Shown: piece after piece, positions 40,726 to 49,912 of the stretch | How positions within the stretch are numbered: the first letter of the stretch is position 1 | How the letters are laid out: each line of letters begins with the position of its first letter | Source: Arthrobacter psychrochitiniphilus | Lineage (GTDB): Bacteria; Actinomycetota; Actinomycetes; Actinomycetales; Micrococcaceae | Reading direction: 5' to 3' | DNA length: 64,000 bases | NCBI RefSeq assembly: GCF_003185915.1 | Contig: NZ_QHLZ01000007.1 | Span: 124,001 to 188,000 of the forward strand | Made by a program: the position numbers and the translations under genes | Notes under the pieces: model-generated | Told to the model about the DNA's origin: nothing | What the model saw: only the letters and a program-made list of their open reading frames with translations | Database searches by the model: none

Positions 40726-41970
40726 CTAGCGCAGCCAGAGACCTGCACGCATGACGCGCTGCAGCTCCAGATCGGCATTGACAATGAGCACATCTGCCCG
40801 TAGCCCGCGGCGCAATGACCCCACTTCATCCGTGAGCCCCAACACCGCGGCAGGGACCGAGGTGGCTGACTTCAGTGCATCCGCAAATTCCACCCCGGCT
40901 GCTGTGGTGCGGCGCAGCACATCCAACAAGGTGGCGGTGCCTCCGGCAATGGAACCAGTTGCATCCAGTGTGGCCACACTGTTGGTGACAGTGACAGGGG
41001 AAGGACCCAGCATGTACTGGCCGTCAGCGAGCCCCGCAGCGGCCATGGAATCGGTGACCAACAGGATGTTCTCCGCGCCCACAATCTCAAACACCATCTT
41101 GACCGTTTCCGGGTCCAGGTGGGTGTTATCGCTAACAAGTTCAACGGCAGCATTCCCAGCTTTGGCGGCCCGCAGGCACGCGGCAACAGGACCGGGGGAG
41201 CGGTGGTGCATGGGAGGCATGCCGTTGAAAAGGTGGGTGACAGTGGGTCGTCCGGAGACGCCGTCGAACCCGGTGGAATCCAGGCCCTCCCGGGCCTGCT
41301 CCAGAGAGTTCGCAGCCGTCACGGTGTCGGAGTCCGTGTGGCCTACAGACGGGGTGATGCCGTGGCTGGTGAGCAGGTCAACCAGTTCCGGGGCGCCGGG
41401 CAATTCAGGGGCGTACGTCATGGTGGTGATGGTGCCGCGGCCAGCTTCAATGAGGGAAGTCATGAGCTCTAGGTCCGGGTCCAGGAGGAACGCCGGATTC
41501 TGGGCGCCACAGCGTGCGTGGGAGAGGAAGGGCCCTTCCAAGTGGATACCGGCCAGGAGGCCCTCGGCCGTCATATCAGCATAAATGCCGATGCCTTTGA
41601 TGAGGTCTTCAGGGGATGCTGTGACCATGCTGGCCAGCAGCGTGGTGGTGCCGGCGCGGTGGAGGAAATCTACGGCAACCCGGGCGGAGGCCTCGTTTCC
41701 GCTGGGGAAGTCTCCTCCGTTGCCGCCATGATTGTGCACATCAACCAGGCCAGGGATCAGGCGCTGCCCGGCGGGTAAGGAAATAATGTTGGCGGCATCC
41801 ATATCACCTGCGCCAAAACCGGGTTCATCGAAGTGGTCGGCACGGCCGGCGTACAAAATCCTGTCTCCTTCGATGGCGAGCAGTCCGCCCTCAATGACAC
41901 CGTGGTCAGTGACAACGGCACCTTGAATCAGGTATTTGGTGGACGCGGGCGCGGAGCGTGGATCAGTCAT
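40726..41970 (-). CDS. nagA: N-acetylglucosamine-6-phosphate deacetylase
   Basis: Amidohydrolase that converts GlcNAc-6-P to glucosamine-6-P, feeding NagB (51639). The metal site HNHGGNGGDF is near residue 80, with further ligands in HLEGPFL and TVTHLFNGM, and TDSMAAAGLADG near the C-terminus holds the catalytic aspartate. 414 residues. The ATG at 41970 lies 7 bases after TAGACT, so the mRNA is probably leaderless. nagA and nagB are not in one operon here. Confidence 0.95.
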   Translation of the reverse strand: MTDPRSAPASTKYLIQGAVVTDHGVIEGGLLAIEGDRILYAGRADHFDEPGFGAGDMDAANIISLPAGQRLIPGLVDVHNHGGNGGDFPSGNEASARVAVDFLHRAGTTTLLASMVTASPEDLIKGIGIYADMTAEGLLAGIHLEGPFLSHARCGAQNPAFLLDPDLELMTSLIEAGRGTITTMTYAPELPGAPELVDLLTSHGITPSVGHTDSDTVTAANSLEQAREGLDSTGFDGVSGRPTVTHLFNGMPPMHHRSPGPVAACLRAAKAGNAAVELVSDNTHLDPETVKMVFEIVGAENILLVTDSMAAAGLADGQYMLGPSPVTVTNSVATLDATGSIAGGTATLLDVLRRTTAAGVEFADALKSATSVPAAVLGLTDEVGSLRRGLRADVLIVNADLELQRVMRAGLWLR

Positions 41971-41977
41971 GGCTTCA

Positions 41978-41983
41978 AGTCTA
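41978..41983 (-). promoter_or_regulatory. -10 box of nagA (leaderless)
   Basis: TAGACT on the minus strand, 7 bases before the ATG. No clear -35. Confidence 0.5.
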
Positions 41984-42006
41984 GTCAGGAAGGGGGGAAA
42001 ACTTCT

Positions 42007-42702
42007 CTAAAATAGGCGTGAGGCGCTGTCATCCACGCCGCGCATGGCGTCGTAATCGAGAGTTTTGCACTCAATGCCTCGGTCTGTGGCGAGTGTTTTA
42101 GCCTGCGGCTTGATTTGCTGGGCAGCAAAGATGCCCCGCACGGGGGCTAACAAGGGATCACGGTTGAGCAGTTCCAGGTAGCGTGTCAACTGCTCCACCC
42201 CGTCAATGTCACCGCGCCGCTTAAGTTCAATGGCTACCGTGGCCCCGGCCGAATCGCGGGCTAAAATATCCACCGGCCCGATGGCCGTGAAGTACTCCCG
42301 GCGGATCAGCGTGAAGCCTGCGCCCAGCAAATGAAGTTGCTCGGCCAACAGCCGTTGCAGGTCCGCTTCCACGCCGTCCTTGATGAGGCCAGGGTCGGTA
42401 CCAAGATCGTGGCTGGAATCATGGAGCTCTTCGTAGATGTTGATGATGAGCTGTTCATCAGCTTTGGTGGATTTCACAATCCACTGGGAGATGACACCGT
42501 CTTCAAGTTCGGCATCCTCCGGTCCCACAATCCGCAGAGTTGCCGGCGGGCTCATCCAGTTCAGCGGCTTGTAAGAGCCACCGTCTGAGTGCACCAGCAC
42601 GGAACCGTCAGCCTTAACCAACAGGAGCCTTACGGCGAGGGGAAGATGGGCTTTGAGGCGTCCGACGTAATCGACGGAGCACTTGGCAATCACTAAACGC
42701 AC
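42007..42702 (-). CDS. nucS: Mismatch-specific endonuclease NucS
   Basis: EndoMS/NucS, which performs mismatch repair in actinobacteria that lack MutS/MutL by cutting both strands at a mismatch. The N-terminal DNA-binding half starts [12 protein letters not shown], and the C-terminal RecB-like nuclease has GPVDILARD and [20 protein letters not shown] with the catalytic D, E and K. 231 residues. GTG at 42702 is chosen since family members start at this point and TAGAAT ends 7 bases before it. Confidence 0.95.
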   Translation of the reverse strand: MRLVIAKCSVDYVGRLKAHLPLAVRLLLVKADGSVLVHSDGGSYKPLNWMSPPATLRIVGPEDAELEDGVISQWIVKSTKADEQLIINIYEELHDSSHDLGTDPGLIKDGVEADLQRLLAEQLHLLGAGFTLIRREYFTAIGPVDILARDSAGATVAIELKRRGDIDGVEQLTRYLELLNRDPLLAPVRGIFAAQQIKPQAKTLATDRGIECKTLDYDAMRGVDDSASRLF

Positions 42703-42709
42703 GCCTGTC

Positions 42710-42715
42710 ATTCTA
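42710..42715 (-). promoter_or_regulatory. -10 box of nucS (leaderless)
   Basis: TAGAAT on the minus strand, 7 bases before the GTG at 42702. Confidence 0.55.
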
Positions 42716-42759
42716 GCGGTTACCGGACCGTGATGGGCCCCAGGCCCACTGAGGTGCGG

Positions 42760-42765
42760 CACAAT
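42760..42765 (+). promoter_or_regulatory. -10 box of the small zinc-site protein gene
   Basis: CACAAT ends 6 bases before the ATG at 42772. Confidence 0.4.
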
Positions 42766-42771
42766 GGAAGC

Positions 42772-43140
42772 ATGCCCCGCTCGAACCACCCACGCCGCCG
42801 CACCTCCGCCGTCCGCGGCTCCAGCCAGTCTCGGGGACGCGGAGCCCAAGGTACCGGGCAGTCGGCGGGCGACGATGACGGCTTTGACCTGAACCGGGCC
42901 CGCCTGGGTATCGCCACAACGGAGTCAGCCTCGGACGGTCTCTGGACGGTTCGCACCATCACTGCTGGTAACGCTCAGAAGTCCTACACCTGCCCTGGCT
43001 GCCACCATCCCGTGAGCCCCGGCACTGCGCATCTTGTGGTGTGGCAGGAAGATGCCCTTTTTGGCGTTGAGGCAGGCTTGCGCGATCGCAGGCACTGGCA
43101 CACCAACTGCTGGCGCGGGCGGAATTACAAATACCGGTAG
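42772..43140 (+). CDS. Conserved small protein with a likely zinc site
   Basis: 122 residues. The first 45 are basic and disordered (Arg/Ser/Gly-rich). The rest contains [20 protein letters not shown] and later HWHTNCW, giving a C-x2-C ... H-x3-C arrangement that could bind zinc. Proteins of this type occur across actinobacteria without known function. It lies head-to-head with nucS across about 70 bases. The annotation is otherwise open. Confidence 0.7.
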   Translation: MPRSNHPRRRTSAVRGSSQSRGRGAQGTGQSAGDDDGFDLNRARLGIATTESASDGLWTVRTITAGNAQKSYTCPGCHHPVSPGTAHLVVWQEDALFGVEAGLRDRRHWHTNCWRGRNYKYR

Positions 43141-43143
43141 GCT
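43138..43143 (+). promoter_or_regulatory. -10 box of the alpha/beta-hydrolase gene
   Basis: TAGGCT, starting at the stop codon of the preceding gene, ends 7 bases before the ATG at 43151. Confidence 0.45.
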
Positions 43144-43150
43144 CAGGGGC

Positions 43151-43942
43151 ATGGTTTTTGATCCCGCTTCCCTTGATTTTATTGATTCCGGCGTAGTTAC
43201 CCCGGTCCGTGCCTCCACGATCTTGCCGGCCGTGCGCGAGAACATTGAACTGACCACGGCTGACGGACTGACTCTGGTGGGTGAATTGGCCTTGCCGGCC
43301 GACGGCGTCGTCCGGGCCACGTTGATCACGCTGCACCCGCTGCCTACACATGGCGGCTTCATGGACTCGCACGTGTACAAGAAGGCCTCTTACCGCTTAC
43401 CGGCGCTGGCGGGGATTGCTGTGTTGCGGTTCAACACCCGCGGCACCGCCTCTGCGCGAGGCACGAGTGAGGGGAGCTTTGACGAGGGTATTGGCGAACG
43501 CCTCGATGTTGAAGCTGCGGTCCAGTTCGCTGTAGACCGCGGCCTGCCCAACCGCTGGCTGCTGGGCTGGTCCTTCGGCACCGAGCTGGTGCTCGAATAC
43601 GGTGCGGTAGCCCCAGTGGCGCAGCAGGTGCAGGGGGCTGTGCTGCTCTCGCCGCCACTTCACCGGGCCACTGATACGGATTTGCTTGCATGGTCCGCGT
43701 ACGGCAAACCACTGACCGTGCTTGTGCCGGAATTCGATGACTACCTGCAGCCGGAAGCTGCCACGGTCCGGTTCGCCTTAGTGCCCCAGGCCAAGCTCAT
43801 AGCTGTTGACGGTGCCAAGCACTTGTGGGTGGGGGAGAAGTACGCTGCCCGAGCCTTGAATGAAATTGCTTCGAGCGTCTTGGGCACTGACGTGGAGTTG
43901 TCCGCACAATGGCACGGACCCGTGGCGGCACTTCCCGTTTAG
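43151..43942 (+). CDS. Alpha/beta-hydrolase
   Basis: 263 residues of the alpha/beta-hydrolase fold: an oxyanion-region histidine in TLHPLPTHGG, RFNTRGTASARG after it, the nucleophile serine in GWSFGTEL, and a final histidine in DGAKHLWVG. It is related to small predicted hydrolases of the YtmA/PrsC-like class. No signal peptide. Substrate not predictable. A strong terminator follows. Confidence 0.8.
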   Translation: MVFDPASLDFIDSGVVTPVRASTILPAVRENIELTTADGLTLVGELALPADGVVRATLITLHPLPTHGGFMDSHVYKKASYRLPALAGIAVLRFNTRGTASARGTSEGSFDEGIGERLDVEAAVQFAVDRGLPNRWLLGWSFGTELVLEYGAVAPVAQQVQGAVLLSPPLHRATDTDLLAWSAYGKPLTVLVPEFDDYLQPEAATVRFALVPQAKLIAVDGAKHLWVGEKYAARALNEIASSVLGTDVELSAQWHGPVAALPV

Positions 43943-43972
43943 CATGCGGCTGGCTTTTAGCGCTTGAATTCC

Positions 43973-44004
43973 AGAAGGAGGGGCGGATTCCCGCCCCTCC
44001 TTCT
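43973..44004. terminator. Bidirectional terminator
   Basis: Perfect 14-bp stem AGAAGGAGGGGCGG with a 4-base ATTC loop, between convergent genes. Confidence 0.85.
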
Positions 44005-44048
44005 TACTTCTTTAGGATCAAAAAACGATCTCAGCCCAGAGGTGAACT

Positions 44049-45398
44049 TTAGTTCTTGTCCTGCCGGGCTATGAAGACTTCTCTCACCAGCAGCATCACC
44101 GCAGCGGCCGTGGGGATCGCAATCAGTGCGCCCAGAACACCGAGGAGTGTGCCACCGGCAATCACCGAAATAACGGCAACGGCGCCGGGAACCGCCACGG
44201 CCTTTTGCATGATGCGCGGTGAGATGAAGTACGCCTCAAACTGCAGGTAAGCAAAGTAGCAAATGGCGTAAATGATGGCGGTCTGCCAACCCGCTGTCAG
44301 GCTGACGGCGATCACCACAATCGCCGCGATCATGCCTCCCACCAGTGGAATGAATGCCAGCAGCGCCACAACAAAGGCCAGCAGGACGCTGAAGGGGATG
44401 CCCAGAATGCTCATGACGATGAAGGCAAAGGTGGCGTTGAGTACGGCCACGCACACCTGACCTATGACGTAATTGCCCACGCCGCGAGTGATTTCCTCGC
44501 TCAACTCTTCAACACGGGAGCGCTGTGAACGGGGTGCAAGGCGGTAGCCCCACTTCTTGATGGCAGGCAATGAGGCTAGAAAATACAGGCTCAGGACCAG
44601 CACAATAAGGGTGCCAAAAAGTGCATTAGCAATAGTGGTGCCAACACCTAGTACTCCGCCAAAAATACCGCCCACAGCTTGTGCGTCCTGGAAAAACTTG
44701 GCTACTTGCTCGTTGATCGTGTCAAGGACGTGGTACTGGACATCAAGTTGTTTGAAAAAATCCGAGTTGAGGAAGTCCTTGATCCATACCGGAGCCTTAT
44801 TAATGAGCTGGGTAGTCTGCTCAACAATGGTAGGAATTAATGTGGCGAAGAACAACGCCACCACACTAAGCAGAGCAAGCAGAACCACAACTATTCCCAG
44901 AGGGCGCGGGACCTTGCGCTGCTCGAGCCAGCGGACCACTGGGTCCAACCCCAAAGCGATGAACAAAGCTGTCACAATCCACAACAGTAGGGATTGCGTG
45001 TTCGCCAGGATAGAGCTCAGAAACAAGGCAATGCCAACGCCCACGGTTCCCATAAAGCCAAAGTAAATAGGATGGCGGACCAAGCTGCCCCCGCTGGAAC
45101 CTTCGTTGTTGCTCATGGGCGCGCCCGGTCCGCTCGGAGCCATCGGCAGGTCAAAGCGCACGCGAGGCTGTGCACCCGGAACCGGCTGCCGGATTTTGTC
45201 CGCCACCCAGCTGCGCCAACCCCGTTGAGCTGGTTTTGCTTCGAGAGATATTGAGGCGGCCGATGCCGCAACGGGGGCGGCCAACGTGGGGTTTGCTTCA
45301 CCCTGCTCTTGGCGTGTTTCATTCCCGCCCTGAAGCGGAGCCGGAGTGGTTTCTTCCGGGAGCGGCTGTTCGCCGCTTGGATCTGGGGAAGAGTTCAC
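44049..45398 (-). CDS. AI-2E family transporter (PerM-like)
   Basis: 449 residues. The first ~110 are a disordered cytoplasmic tail rich in Pro, Glu and Ala; the remainder is the eight-helix AI-2E/PerM domain (IVTALFIALGLDPVVRWLEQRKVPR; SILGIPFSVLLAFVVALLAFIPLVGG; FISPRIMQKAV). Members are linked to autoinducer-2 export or Na+/H+ exchange, but most are uncharacterised. The start at 45398 is a GTG with a weak upstream AAGGCAG. Confidence 0.85.
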   Translation of the reverse strand: MNSSPDPSGEQPLPEETTPAPLQGGNETRQEQGEANPTLAAPVAASAASISLEAKPAQRGWRSWVADKIRQPVPGAQPRVRFDLPMAPSGPGAPMSNNEGSSGGSLVRHPIYFGFMGTVGVGIALFLSSILANTQSLLLWIVTALFIALGLDPVVRWLEQRKVPRPLGIVVVLLALLSVVALFFATLIPTIVEQTTQLINKAPVWIKDFLNSDFFKQLDVQYHVLDTINEQVAKFFQDAQAVGGIFGGVLGVGTTIANALFGTLIVLVLSLYFLASLPAIKKWGYRLAPRSQRSRVEELSEEITRGVGNYVIGQVCVAVLNATFAFIVMSILGIPFSVLLAFVVALLAFIPLVGGMIAAIVVIAVSLTAGWQTAIIYAICYFAYLQFEAYFISPRIMQKAVAVPGAVAVISVIAGGTLLGVLGALIAIPTAAAVMLLVREVFIARQDKN

Positions 45399-45587
45399 TG
45401 TTTCTGCCTTAATGTCTGATGGATGGTGGCAAATTCTTCCACTTCCTTTAGTGAATAGAGGTTACCAGCGCTTGAGTGTTCAAAACGTGCGCCACGGGGA
45501 TGCCAACGTGATAAAAGTCAAAGGAGAATGCCCATTAGATAACGGTTCAGTTACCCTTGATCTAACGATCACAGCAGTGTTCCGTCG

Positions 45588-47927
45588 ATGTTAGGTAAGT
45601 TCTTGCGTTCAAAAATTGCGATTGTCTTGGCCATCCTGGGCCTCTTGGTGTTGGGTGCAGGCATTGGCCAGCGCACCATCTGGCTCCCTCCGGCCACGCT
45701 TACAGCCACAGCGCCGGCGCCCTCCGCGTCTGCACCACTGACTGTTATTGGTCCGCAGCTGCTCAATACTCGTGATGGCCAGTTCACCATGACCGTCAAG
45801 AGCGATGGGCCTCTGCAGCTTGCTGTGGCACGCCAGGACGATATCCTCGGCTGGGTAGGGAATGGCGCATATACCGAGATTGGTGGGGCCGATGCGGACT
45901 TTACTCAGCTGGCGGCCACCAGCCACAAGGGTGAGGCCACCGTGCCTAACCCTGCAGGCTCCGATATGTGGGTCAGCGAGGAAAAAGCCGATGGCGAACT
46001 CAGTTACACCTGGCAGGCTCCCGGCCGCGGGGACTGGGCCTTGCTCCTCTCTGTTGATGGCAAGGCCGCAGCGCCTACCGACATTTCCATCACGGTGGAC
46101 AACGAAGCTGGCACCCCTTGGGCCGTCCCGCTGATGATCATTGGCTCAGCGCTGTTGGCTCTGGCCGCACTGATGTTCCTTATTGCACCAAACAAGCCCA
46201 AGGCAGAAGTTGCGGCAGGACGCCGTACTGCTGGCCGCGTCCCGTCCGATCCGGCCACCGGCGCACTGGAAGTGGACAAGATTGTAGCGTCCCGTTCAGC
46301 TGCCAAGCAGGCAGACGGTCCCGGCGCCCCTGCCACGATTGACGAGGCCCGCAAGGCAGAAGCCGACAAGGCAGGCCCAGACAAGGCAGGCCCAGGCAAG
46401 GCAGGCCCAGGCAAGACAGGCCCAGGCGATGATTCCACTGATCGCCCGGACAGAAGCTCAAGGCAGGACAAAGCTGCCCCCGTTCACGCAGTTGTTTCCG
46501 GCGATGCTACCTCCGCCCTGCCGCTGATGCTGTCTAAGACTGAGCCCCCCGCTGCGTCCAAGCCCAGCGACGCTCCGGTGGATCCGGTGGCCGTTGAAAC
46601 TGAGTCCAGCTCAGATTCCGGCACCTCGGACCAGGCTGATCGGGACCAACCTGATAATGACCCCTCTGATCAGGACAAGCCTGATAACAACAAGCCTGAT
46701 GACAACACGCCCGATAACAACAATGGCGGAAATAATATTGCTGGGGAGAACATTATTGCTGGGGAGAACATTGCCCGGAAGAACAAGCCTGCTAAGAGTA
46801 AACCTGCCAAGGACACGCCCGGTAAGGACCAGCAGACGGAGTTCAGGGCGCATGAAGGAACCATGGGACTGATGAACAAGCGCGCTAATTTCACCACCCG
46901 TTGGGGCGCGGCCTTGGCCGCAGTTCTAGTGGCTGGCAGCCTCAGCCCTGCTGTGGCTGCCGATCCCACCACACCGGCAACGAGTCCCTCAGCCACAGCT
47001 GCTGCCACAGAATCTGCGCCCGCCACGGCAACAGCCGTGCCGTCCACGCCAGGTTTCCCCGCACTGCTCGATAGCCAAGTGCAGCGTATTTCCTCGGCGG
47101 TTGCTGCTGCTGTGGCGGCTGGTGATAATGCAAAAAATGCTCAGGAACTTGAAGTTCGGGTTTCGGGAATGGCCTTGGAAGCCCGCACAGCCAACTACAA
47201 AATTCGGGCCAAGGTATCCAAGCAGGCGGCCATGGAACCGGTGAATGCCTCAACACTGCTGGCCAAGGTCGTCACCACAACGGAGACTTGGCCCCGTTCC
47301 AGCATGTTGGTTACACAAGGTGAAAACAATGCCCTGCCTCAGCTATTGACGCTGGTGCAGGCAAGCCCGCGGGAAAACTACAAGCTGATTCAGGCAACGC
47401 CTTTGCTGCCCGGTCAAACTTTCCCCAAGGTTGATAAGGAAGGCACCAAGGAATTGCCTCTTGATGCTGCTGATGGTCTGGCGATGAGCCCTGCTGACGC
47501 CATTGCGGCCCTGAGTGACCGCCTCACAAAGGCCGATAGCAAATTCAAAACCTCCTTCAATGACAGCGTCTACATTCAGAGCGTCCTTGATACCCAAGCC
47601 ACCATCCTCAAGGAAGCCAAAGACGCCAGCTACGTGTTCAGCCACAAGGCAGACACCGGCCAGGTAGTAAACCTGCGCACGGCTGACGGCGGCGCCATGG
47701 TGGTAGTTGGATATAACTTCGGAATCGACGCTACGAGCAAGGAAAACGCCAACCTGACCGTGGGCGATGACGCGGCAGTATTCACGGGAGGCAAGGAAAC
47801 CACCAAGGGCTTCACCCTCAATTACGCTGAGCCCGTGGTCATGCACATTCCGCCCGCAGGCTCGGATGGAAAAATCACCATCTTATCCGCTACCCGCAAC
47901 CTGGTAGGCGGCAACTTCAAGAAGTAA
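45588..47927 (+). CDS. Large three-helix membrane protein, actinobacterial family
   Basis: 779 residues, laid out as: helix 1 (about 9-27); an extracytoplasmic beta-rich domain (30-175; DDILGWVG, DMWVSEE, GDWALLLSVDGK); helix 2 (about 178-200); a cytoplasmic, highly charged low-complexity linker (205-430) with repeats such as KAGPG and DN-rich stretches; helix 3 (438-458), which looks like a signal peptide ending AVAAD; and a second extracytoplasmic domain to the end. An internal ATG before helix 3 could mark an older gene fusion. Proteins of this layout occur in related Arthrobacter-type genomes; function unknown. A terminator follows. Confidence 0.75.
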   Translation: MLGKFLRSKIAIVLAILGLLVLGAGIGQRTIWLPPATLTATAPAPSASAPLTVIGPQLLNTRDGQFTMTVKSDGPLQLAVARQDDILGWVGNGAYTEIGGADADFTQLAATSHKGEATVPNPAGSDMWVSEEKADGELSYTWQAPGRGDWALLLSVDGKAAAPTDISITVDNEAGTPWAVPLMIIGSALLALAALMFLIAPNKPKAEVAAGRRTAGRVPSDPATGALEVDKIVASRSAAKQADGPGAPATIDEARKAEADKAGPDKAGPGKAGPGKTGPGDDSTDRPDRSSRQDKAAPVHAVVSGDATSALPLMLSKTEPPAASKPSDAPVDPVAVETESSSDSGTSDQADRDQPDNDPSDQDKPDNNKPDDNTPDNNNGGNNIAGENIIAGENIARKNKPAKSKPAKDTPGKDQQTEFRAHEGTMGLMNKRANFTTRWGAALAAVLVAGSLSPAVAADPTTPATSPSATAAATESAPATATAVPSTPGFPALLDSQVQRISSAVAAAVAAGDNAKNAQELEVRVSGMALEARTANYKIRAKVSKQAAMEPVNASTLLAKVVTTTETWPRSSMLVTQGENNALPQLLTLVQASPRENYKLIQATPLLPGQTFPKVDKEGTKELPLDAADGLAMSPADAIAALSDRLTKADSKFKTSFNDSVYIQSVLDTQATILKEAKDASYVFSHKADTGQVVNLRTADGGAMVVVGYNFGIDATSKENANLTVGDDAAVFTGGKETTKGFTLNYAEPVVMHIPPAGSDGKITILSATRNLVGGNFKK
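46361..46432 (+). repeat. 15-bp imperfect tandem repeat in the linker
   Basis: Units of the type GGCAAGGCAGGCCCA occur four to five times and code for KAGPD/KAGPG. A second short duplication, ATTGCTGGGGAGAACATT, lies near 46738-46771. Both keep the reading frame. Confidence 0.8.
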
Positions 47928-47940
47928 TTTCGCCTTGCAC

Positions 47941-47976
47941 AGGGGACCCGGACGCTATCAGGAGTCTGAGTCCCCT
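47941..47976 (+). terminator. Terminator after the three-helix protein gene
   Basis: AGGGGAC (47941-47947) pairs with GTCCCCT (47970-47976), followed by TT. The loop contains a further short GAC/GTC pairing. Confidence 0.6.
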
Positions 47977-48029
47977 TTGCCAGGTTTCACCCGCGGCGAG
48001 ATTTAGCTAAGGCCGCCGCCTTGCCCAGT

Positions 48030-48035
48030 TAGAGT
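48030..48035 (+). promoter_or_regulatory. -10 box of the YbbN-like gene
   Basis: TAGAGT ends 6 bases before the ATG at 48042. Confidence 0.45.
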
Positions 48036-48041
48036 GAGTTC

Positions 48042-48986
48042 ATGAGTCAAAACAGCCCCATGTCACCCAACGGCCTGTCCGGAGTTAACCTCCGTGGCGC
48101 CGTCGATCTTTCCGCCCTGAAAAACCGTGCCGCGGCCCCCGCGCCTGGCGCTTCCGCCAACGCCTCGCCCTATGCGGTGGACGTGAACGAGGCAAGTTTC
48201 CAAGAGTTTGTTCAGCTTTCGCAGCAGGTTCCCGTTGTGGCGGCGATGGGTTCTGGCCGCTCGCAGCAATCGGCCAACGTGACCGCCATGCTGGAAAAGG
48301 TTGTTAACGAATTCGGTGGCCAGTTGGCGCTCGGCCGGATCGATGTTGATAGCAGCCCGCAAATTGCTCAAGCTTTTGGCGTGACAGCGGTTCCCACAGT
48401 GGTGGCACTGATCAAGGGCCAGCCTGTGCCCATGTTTGAGGGTGAGCTTCCCGAGGAACAGGTCAAGGAGTTCTTCAATGAGCTCCTGAAGGTCGCAGCC
48501 AGCAACGGTGTTACCGGCAATCTCGGTGGTGCGCAGGACCCGGCGGCCGTGCCCGAGCCGCAACTGCCACCACTGCATCAGGCCGCCCGCGACGCCATTG
48601 AAGCAGGGGATTTGGAAACGGCGCAGAGTAGCTACGAGAAAGCCTTAGCTGAAAAGCCCAACGATTCCGACGCTAAGATCGGTTTGGCCCAGGTGCAGCT
48701 GATGCGCCGGACCGCTGGTATCGATGTGGTGGCGGCCGAGGAGCTGCGCACCCGGGCAGCCAGCGATCAAGACGATCTTGAAGCCGCCTTGGCCGTTGCG
48801 GATCTGGACGCGACAGGTGGTCATGTTGAGGACGCATTGGCACGGCTGGTGAAGTTCATTGCCACGCATTTTGGCCCCGAACGCGAACCTGCCAGGATCC
48901 GCCTCTTGGAGCTGTATGACGTTGTGGGCATCAGCGATCCGCGCGTTTCTGCTTCGCGGCAAGCACTGGCCCGGGCCTTGTTCTAA
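48042..48986 (+). CDS. YbbN/CnoX-like thioredoxin-TPR protein
   Basis: 314 residues. Residues about 46-150 have a thioredoxin fold (VVNEFGGQLALGRIDVDSSPQIAQAFGVTAVPTVV split across two strands and a cis-proline), but the active-site CxxC is absent: the position reads GSGRSQQS. The remainder is the TPR-like C-terminal half (ARDAIEAGDLETAQSSYEKALAE). E. coli YbbN (CnoX) is a chaperone-holdase that passes clients to GroEL and DnaK. Here no redox function is expected, and a holdase/co-chaperone role is inferred. Confidence 0.88.
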   Translation: MSQNSPMSPNGLSGVNLRGAVDLSALKNRAAAPAPGASANASPYAVDVNEASFQEFVQLSQQVPVVAAMGSGRSQQSANVTAMLEKVVNEFGGQLALGRIDVDSSPQIAQAFGVTAVPTVVALIKGQPVPMFEGELPEEQVKEFFNELLKVAASNGVTGNLGGAQDPAAVPEPQLPPLHQAARDAIEAGDLETAQSSYEKALAEKPNDSDAKIGLAQVQLMRRTAGIDVVAAEELRTRAASDQDDLEAALAVADLDATGGHVEDALARLVKFIATHFGPEREPARIRLLELYDVVGISDPRVSASRQALARALF

Positions 48987-49023
48987 AGCTGCGTTCTCGA
49001 GCCGCGAAGCCGGCGGGTGGCTG

Positions 49024-49063
49024 CCGTGTCATTCTTGTGGGGCCAATTGCCGGAGTGACACGG
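49024..49063. terminator. Hairpin after the YbbN-like gene
   Basis: CCGTGTCA and TGACACGG pair over a 24-base loop. Moderate stability, no U-tract. Confidence 0.4.
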
Positions 49064-49113
49064 AAGTGCCAAAATCATCCTTTGGGATAAGTCACATGCA
49101 ACCTCAGGATTGC

Positions 49114-49119
49114 TAGTGT
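49114..49119 (+). promoter_or_regulatory. -10 box of the ABC exporter operon
   Basis: TAGTGT ends 7 bases before the ATG at 49127. Confidence 0.45.
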
Positions 49120-49126
49120 CGTCTTC

Positions 49127-49912
49127 ATGAACACCTCGATTGCGCCCTCAGAGACCCGGCCACCTGCCCTGTCAATTCGCGGACTGGCGAAGCGTTTCGG
49201 CGAGAAGGTGGCCGTTGACAACATCAACTTGGATGTTCCTGCCGGATCCTTCTACGGTTTGGTGGGGCCCAACGGCGCCGGAAAAACAACCACGCTATCC
49301 ATGGCCACGGGGCTGCTGCGCCCGGACTTTGGTCAGGTAAGCGTCCATGGTCTGGACGTTTGGGCACAACCGTTGGAAGCCAAGAAGCTCATGGGTCTGC
49401 TGCCTGACGGTGTGCGCCTCTTCGACCGGCTCAGCGGTGAGCAGTTGGTCACTTACGCCGGTCTCCTGCGGGGCATGGACAAAGACACCGTGGCGTTGCG
49501 TGTGAAAGACCTCCTTGCCGCCTTGGACCTGACCCGGGACGCCGGGACGCTGGTGGTGGACTACTCCGCCGGCATGACCAAGAAGATCGCCCTTGCCGCG
49601 GCACTTATTCACGCCCCGAGGCTGCTGGTCCTTGACGAACCCTTTGAATCGGTGGATCCTGTCTCCGCCGCCAATATCCGTGACATCCTTCATGACTACG
49701 TAAATTCCGGCGGCACCGTGATTGTCTCCAGTCACGTCATGGACCTGGTCCAACGCATGTGTGACCACGTGGCCGTGATTGCCGGCGGCAAAGTCCTGGC
49801 TGCTGGCACGGTGGATGAGGTCAGGGGCGAAATGAGCCTGGAAGAGAAGTTCGTGGAACTTGTTGGCGGCCGTAACCAGACTGCGGGGTTGTCATGGTTG
49901 CGCACCTCTTAA
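49127..49912 (+). CDS. ABC transporter ATP-binding protein
   Basis: 261-residue nucleotide-binding subunit. Walker A is GPNGAGKTT near residue 50, the signature is YSAGMTKKIALA (an altered form of LSGGQ), Walker B is LLVLDEPFESVDP, and the switch histidine is in SSHVMD. It belongs with the ABC-2 exporter type. The permease gene overlaps its end by 19 bases. Confidence 0.92.
   Translation: MNTSIAPSETRPPALSIRGLAKRFGEKVAVDNINLDVPAGSFYGLVGPNGAGKTTTLSMATGLLRPDFGQVSVHGLDVWAQPLEAKKLMGLLPDGVRLFDRLSGEQLVTYAGLLRGMDKDTVALRVKDLLAALDLTRDAGTLVVDYSAGMTKKIALAAALIHAPRLLVLDEPFESVDPVSAANIRDILHDYVNSGGTVIVSSHVMDLVQRMCDHVAVIAGGKVLAAGTVDEVRGEMSLEEKFVELVGGRNQTAGLSWLRTS

Noticed and set aside
46361..46432. CRISPR-like short repeats
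   Set aside because: 15-bp in-frame coding repeats without spacers.
48042..48986. Thioredoxin (redox-active)
   Set aside because: The CxxC motif is absent, so a YbbN-like chaperone call is preferred.
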